Of a DNA stretch of 7,648 bases, positions 5,836 through 7,648 are shown in pieces. The notes beneath the pieces were generated by a model. That model was not told the DNA's origin and did no database searches. It saw only the letters and a list, made by a program, of their open reading frames with translations. Made by a program: the position numbers and the translations under genes. Numbering within the stretch: position 1 is the first letter of the stretch; each line of letters opens with the position of its first letter. Source of the DNA: Thermoleophilia bacterium (GTDB taxonomy: Bacteria > Actinomycetota > Thermoleophilia > Gaiellales > SKUG01); contig JAOPYS010000033.1 in assembly GCA_025964465.1 (NCBI GenBank), positions 1 through 7,648 of the forward strand, written 5' to 3'.

Positions 5836-5844
5836 GGGGGGGAG
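5836..5844 (+). promoter_or_regulatory. Ribosome binding site that fixes the VTC gene start
   Basis: A run of seven G followed by AG ends 5 nt before the ATG at 5850. It favours this start over any upstream codon in the same open frame. Confidence 0.55.
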
Positions 5845-5849
5845 ACGAG

Positions 5850-6563
5850 ATGACGGACGTTCGCGCACAGCAGGCCGTGTACGGAGCACGGGTGGAGCAG
5901 AAGTTCGGTATCCGCGAGGACGCCGCCGACGGCATCCTCGCCGAGATCCAGGCGCACCTGCCACGCGACCCGATGTACCCGACCGCGCAGCCCGTCTCCA
6001 CGACCTACATCAGGTCGATCGACGACGCCGGGCCCAAGGGCAAGATCCGCGTGCGGTCGTACCCGGCGAGCGAGTCGGCTCCCACCTTCCTCGAGTTCAA
6101 GGAGAGCGCGAAGGCCGCCGACGAGCTCGGCACCAAGACGCGCATTCCCGTCGCCAAGGACTTCGTGTCGCAGCTGCTCGGCGGCGCCGACACGAAGGAC
6201 GCCGTCGACCTCGTGCACCGCTCCGGCGATGAGCTGCCGACCGCAGAGCGCGCGGTCCGACTGATCGGCGAGGGCATGGAGCCCGCCGTGCGCGTGGACT
6301 ACCTTCGTGAGGCGTTCGAGGACACCGCCGGCACCGTGCGCGTCACCGTCGACCGCAACCTGGTGCAGACCGGCATCGGTCGCCTCGCGGGCACCAGCAC
6401 GCCGCGACCCGGCGTGATCATGGAGCTCAAGACGGCGGGCGAGCTGCCGGCCTGGCTCGATGGCATCCTCGTGGCGCATGCCGACGAGATCACCCCGCTG
6501 CTCAAGGGCAAGGGCAGCGCCGCGCTGACCGCCGCCAAGGCCGGCGTCGAGCTGCTGCGCTGA
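5850..6563 (+). CDS. Stand-alone VTC-domain protein (CYTH-like triphosphate tunnel fold), candidate polyphosphate polymerase
   Basis: This 237-residue protein consists of essentially one VTC domain, the tunnel fold whose yeast member Vtc4 makes polyphosphate from ATP. Basic and acidic positions lining the tunnel are recognisable in order: E16-Q-K18-F (first strand), K65-I-R67-V-R69-SY, F80-L-E82-F-K84, T95-K-T-R98, R148-V-D-Y-L-R153-EAF, R164-V-T-V-D168, and V189-I-M-E192-L-K194, followed by ELPAWL. These parallel the Lys, RxR, ExK, Arg and ExK residues that bind nucleotide, phosphate and metal in Vtc4. No SPX domain and no membrane segment is present, so it is probably cytosolic, or membrane-associated through a partner. 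Polyphosphate synthesis is inferred from the family; hydrolysis of triphosphate or another CYTH-type activity remains possible. It is divergent from the MFS operon and lies 19 bp before queA, so the two may share a transcript. Confidence 0.85.
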   Translation: MTDVRAQQAVYGARVEQKFGIREDAADGILAEIQAHLPRDPMYPTAQPVSTTYIRSIDDAGPKGKIRVRSYPASESAPTFLEFKESAKAADELGTKTRIPVAKDFVSQLLGGADTKDAVDLVHRSGDELPTAERAVRLIGEGMEPAVRVDYLREAFEDTAGTVRVTVDRNLVQTGIGRLAGTSTPRPGVIMELKTAGELPAWLDGILVAHADEITPLLKGKGSAALTAAKAGVELLR

Positions 6564-6582
6564 GCGGCTCTAGGATGGCGGC

Positions 6583-7648
6583 GTGACCGCCTCCCCGTCC
6601 CTGGACACGAGCGACCTCGACTACCGGCTGCCGCCCGAGCTGGTGGCCCAGCACCCTGCGCCCCAGCGCGGCGCGTCACGGCTGATGGTGGTGGAGGCCG
6701 GCCGCGCCGAGCCGCGCACGATCGGTCGCTTCGACGAGCTGCTGCTGGACCAGCTGCGAGCCGACGACCTCGTCGTGGCCAACGACGCGCGCGTGCTGCA
6801 CGCGCGCGTCCCATTGCGTCGCGCCACGGGGGGCGCGGGGGAGGTGCTGCTGCTCGCACCGACGGAGCACCAGCCGGCGGGCGCGGGCACCAGCCGCTGG
6901 ACCGCCATGGCGCGGCCCGCGCGCAAGTTCCGCCCCGGCGACGAGGTCGCCACCACGCGCGATCCGGCCGTCGGCATCACCTTCGTGGAGCGCGTCGATC
7001 CGCAGGTCTGGACGGTGGACGTGCCCAGCGGGCTCGACGCAGTGCCGGGCTGGCTGCGCGCACACGGCGAGCTGCCGCTGCCGCCGTACGTCACCGAGCG
7101 CGGGCAGGACGAGGCCCGCTACCAGACCGTCCACGCCAGGGCGGACGGATCGGTTGCGGCGCCCACCGCGGGCCTGCACTTCGACGAGGCGACGTGGCAG
7201 CGCGTCCGGGATCGCTGCGAGGTCGCGCACGTCACGCTCCACGTGGGCGCGGGCACCTTCCTCCCCGTGGCGGAGGGGCCGCTCGCGGCGCACCCCATGC
7301 ACGCCGAGCGCTACGAGGTGCCGCCGTCCACCGACCTCGCCGTGCGCGCCGCGCGGGCCGCGGGTCGGCGCGTGGTCGCGATCGGCACGACGACGACGCG
7401 GACCCTCGAGCACGTCTACGGGCCCGACGGGACGGGCGCCCTGACCGGCAGCACGCAGTTGTTCATCGTGCCGGGCCATCGCTGGGCCTGCGTCGGCGCG
7501 ATGCTCACCAACTTCCACCTGCCGAAGTCGACCCTGGTCGCGCTCGTGATGGCGTTCGGCGGCGAGGCGGCCACCCGTGCGTGGTACGAGCACGCGATCG
7601 AGGAGCGCATGCGCTTCTTCAGCTTCGGCGACGCGATGTTCCTCCACG
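6583..7648 (+). CDS. queA: S-adenosylmethionine:tRNA ribosyltransferase-isomerase QueA (3' end outside window)
   Basis: QueA transfers and isomerises the ribosyl group of SAM onto 7-aminomethyl-7-deazaguanine in tRNA, forming epoxyqueuosine at the wobble position (Asp, Asn, His and Tyr tRNAs). The start is the GTG at 6583, preceded by AGGA 7 nt upstream. No stop occurs in frame up to the window end (355 complete codons). Family signatures in order are TSDLDYRLPPELVAQHPAPQ at the N-terminus, LVVANDARVLHARV, ELPLPPYV, RYQTVHA, GSVAAPTAGLHF, VTLHVGAGTFLPV, HPMHAERYEV, IGTTTTRTLE, GSTQLFIVPGH, LTNFHLPKSTLVALVMAFGG, and the near-terminal RFFSFGDAM. The last motif normally lies a few residues from the C-terminus, so only a short tail is missing. 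ND-A-RV, where most members have ND-T-RV, is a mild deviation. It sits 19 bp downstream of the VTC gene. Confidence 0.97.
   Translation, partial: MTASPSLDTSDLDYRLPPELVAQHPAPQRGASRLMVVEAGRAEPRTIGRFDELLLDQLRADDLVVANDARVLHARVPLRRATGGAGEVLLLAPTEHQPAGAGTSRWTAMARPARKFRPGDEVATTRDPAVGITFVERVDPQVWTVDVPSGLDAVPGWLRAHGELPLPPYVTERGQDEARYQTVHARADGSVAAPTAGLHFDEATWQRVRDRCEVAHVTLHVGAGTFLPVAEGPLAAHPMHAERYEVPPSTDLAVRAARAAGRRVVAIGTTTTRTLEHVYGPDGTGALTGSTQLFIVPGHRWACVGAMLTNFHLPKSTLVALVMAFGGEAATRAWYEHAIEERMRFFSFGDAMFLH

Larger units (their letters stand above)
5657..5849. other. Divergent intergenic region between the MFS operon and the VTC gene
   Basis: This 193-bp region separates two divergently oriented start codons and must hold control sequences for both. 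It contains an AT-rich island (about 5676-5704), conspicuous in this GC-rich DNA, with the palindromic operator and two candidate promoters. The remainder (5705-5835) would be mostly 5' leader for the VTC gene. The VTC reading frame stays open back to 5709, but the predicted N-terminal extension is Arg-rich and lacks a good ribosome site, so I treat it as non-coding. Confidence 0.7.

Noticed and set aside
5709..5849. Upstream extension of the VTC protein from a GTG at 5709
   Set aside because: The extra 47 residues are Arg-rich and unlike the domain, there is no good ribosome site before the GTG, and a strong GGGGGAG precedes the ATG at 5850.

Overview
The window is about 70% GC with strong G/C bias at third codon positions, and every gene reads as ordinary bacterial coding sequence. 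The base composition, the ruvB/queA neighbourhood, GTG start usage and ATGA-coupled genes suggest a high-GC actinobacterium. An Acidimicrobiia-like lineage is possible, but this is inference and cannot be settled from the window.

Layout. (1) Positions 1-2180, plus strand: the 3' part of ruvB, the Holliday-junction branch-migration ATPase, interrupted by a large intein. The intein's N-terminus and the first extein lie upstream of the window. Its last residue is the Asn at 1353-1355, and the extein resumes as T-T-L-A, so the intein splits the Walker A motif (GLGK|TTLA). The intein carries a LAGLIDADG (DOD) homing-endonuclease domain whose two catalytic motifs look degenerate, followed by about 155 unexplained low-complexity residues. 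(2) Positions 2266-2937, plus: a 223-residue protein with three glycine-zipper hydrophobic segments and a C-terminal run of EF-hand-like calcium-binding loops. (3) Positions 3001-5656, minus: a tightly coupled three-gene operon transcribed from right to left, encoding a UMF1/Atg22-like MFS transporter, a PlsC-type acyltransferase and a TetR-family regulator. Both junctions are 4-bp ATGA overlaps. (4) Positions 5657-5849: a divergent intergenic region with a 22-bp near-perfect palindrome (a probable TetR operator) overlapping candidate promoters in both directions. (5) Positions 5850-6563, plus: a stand-alone VTC-domain protein (CYTH-like tunnel fold), a candidate polyphosphate polymerase. (6) From 6583 to the window end, plus: queA, lacking only its extreme C-terminus.

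ruvB and queA are neighbours in many bacteria (ruvA-ruvB-queA-tgt). Here about 4.4 kb with five other genes lies between them. The main points of interest are the P-loop intein with its decayed endonuclease and odd extra region, the MFS/acyltransferase/TetR module (which recalls the LplT/Aas lysophospholipid-recycling pair), the operator placed so that it could also control the VTC gene, and the glycine-zipper/EF-hand protein. I recognise no CRISPR array, insertion sequence, tRNA or rRNA.
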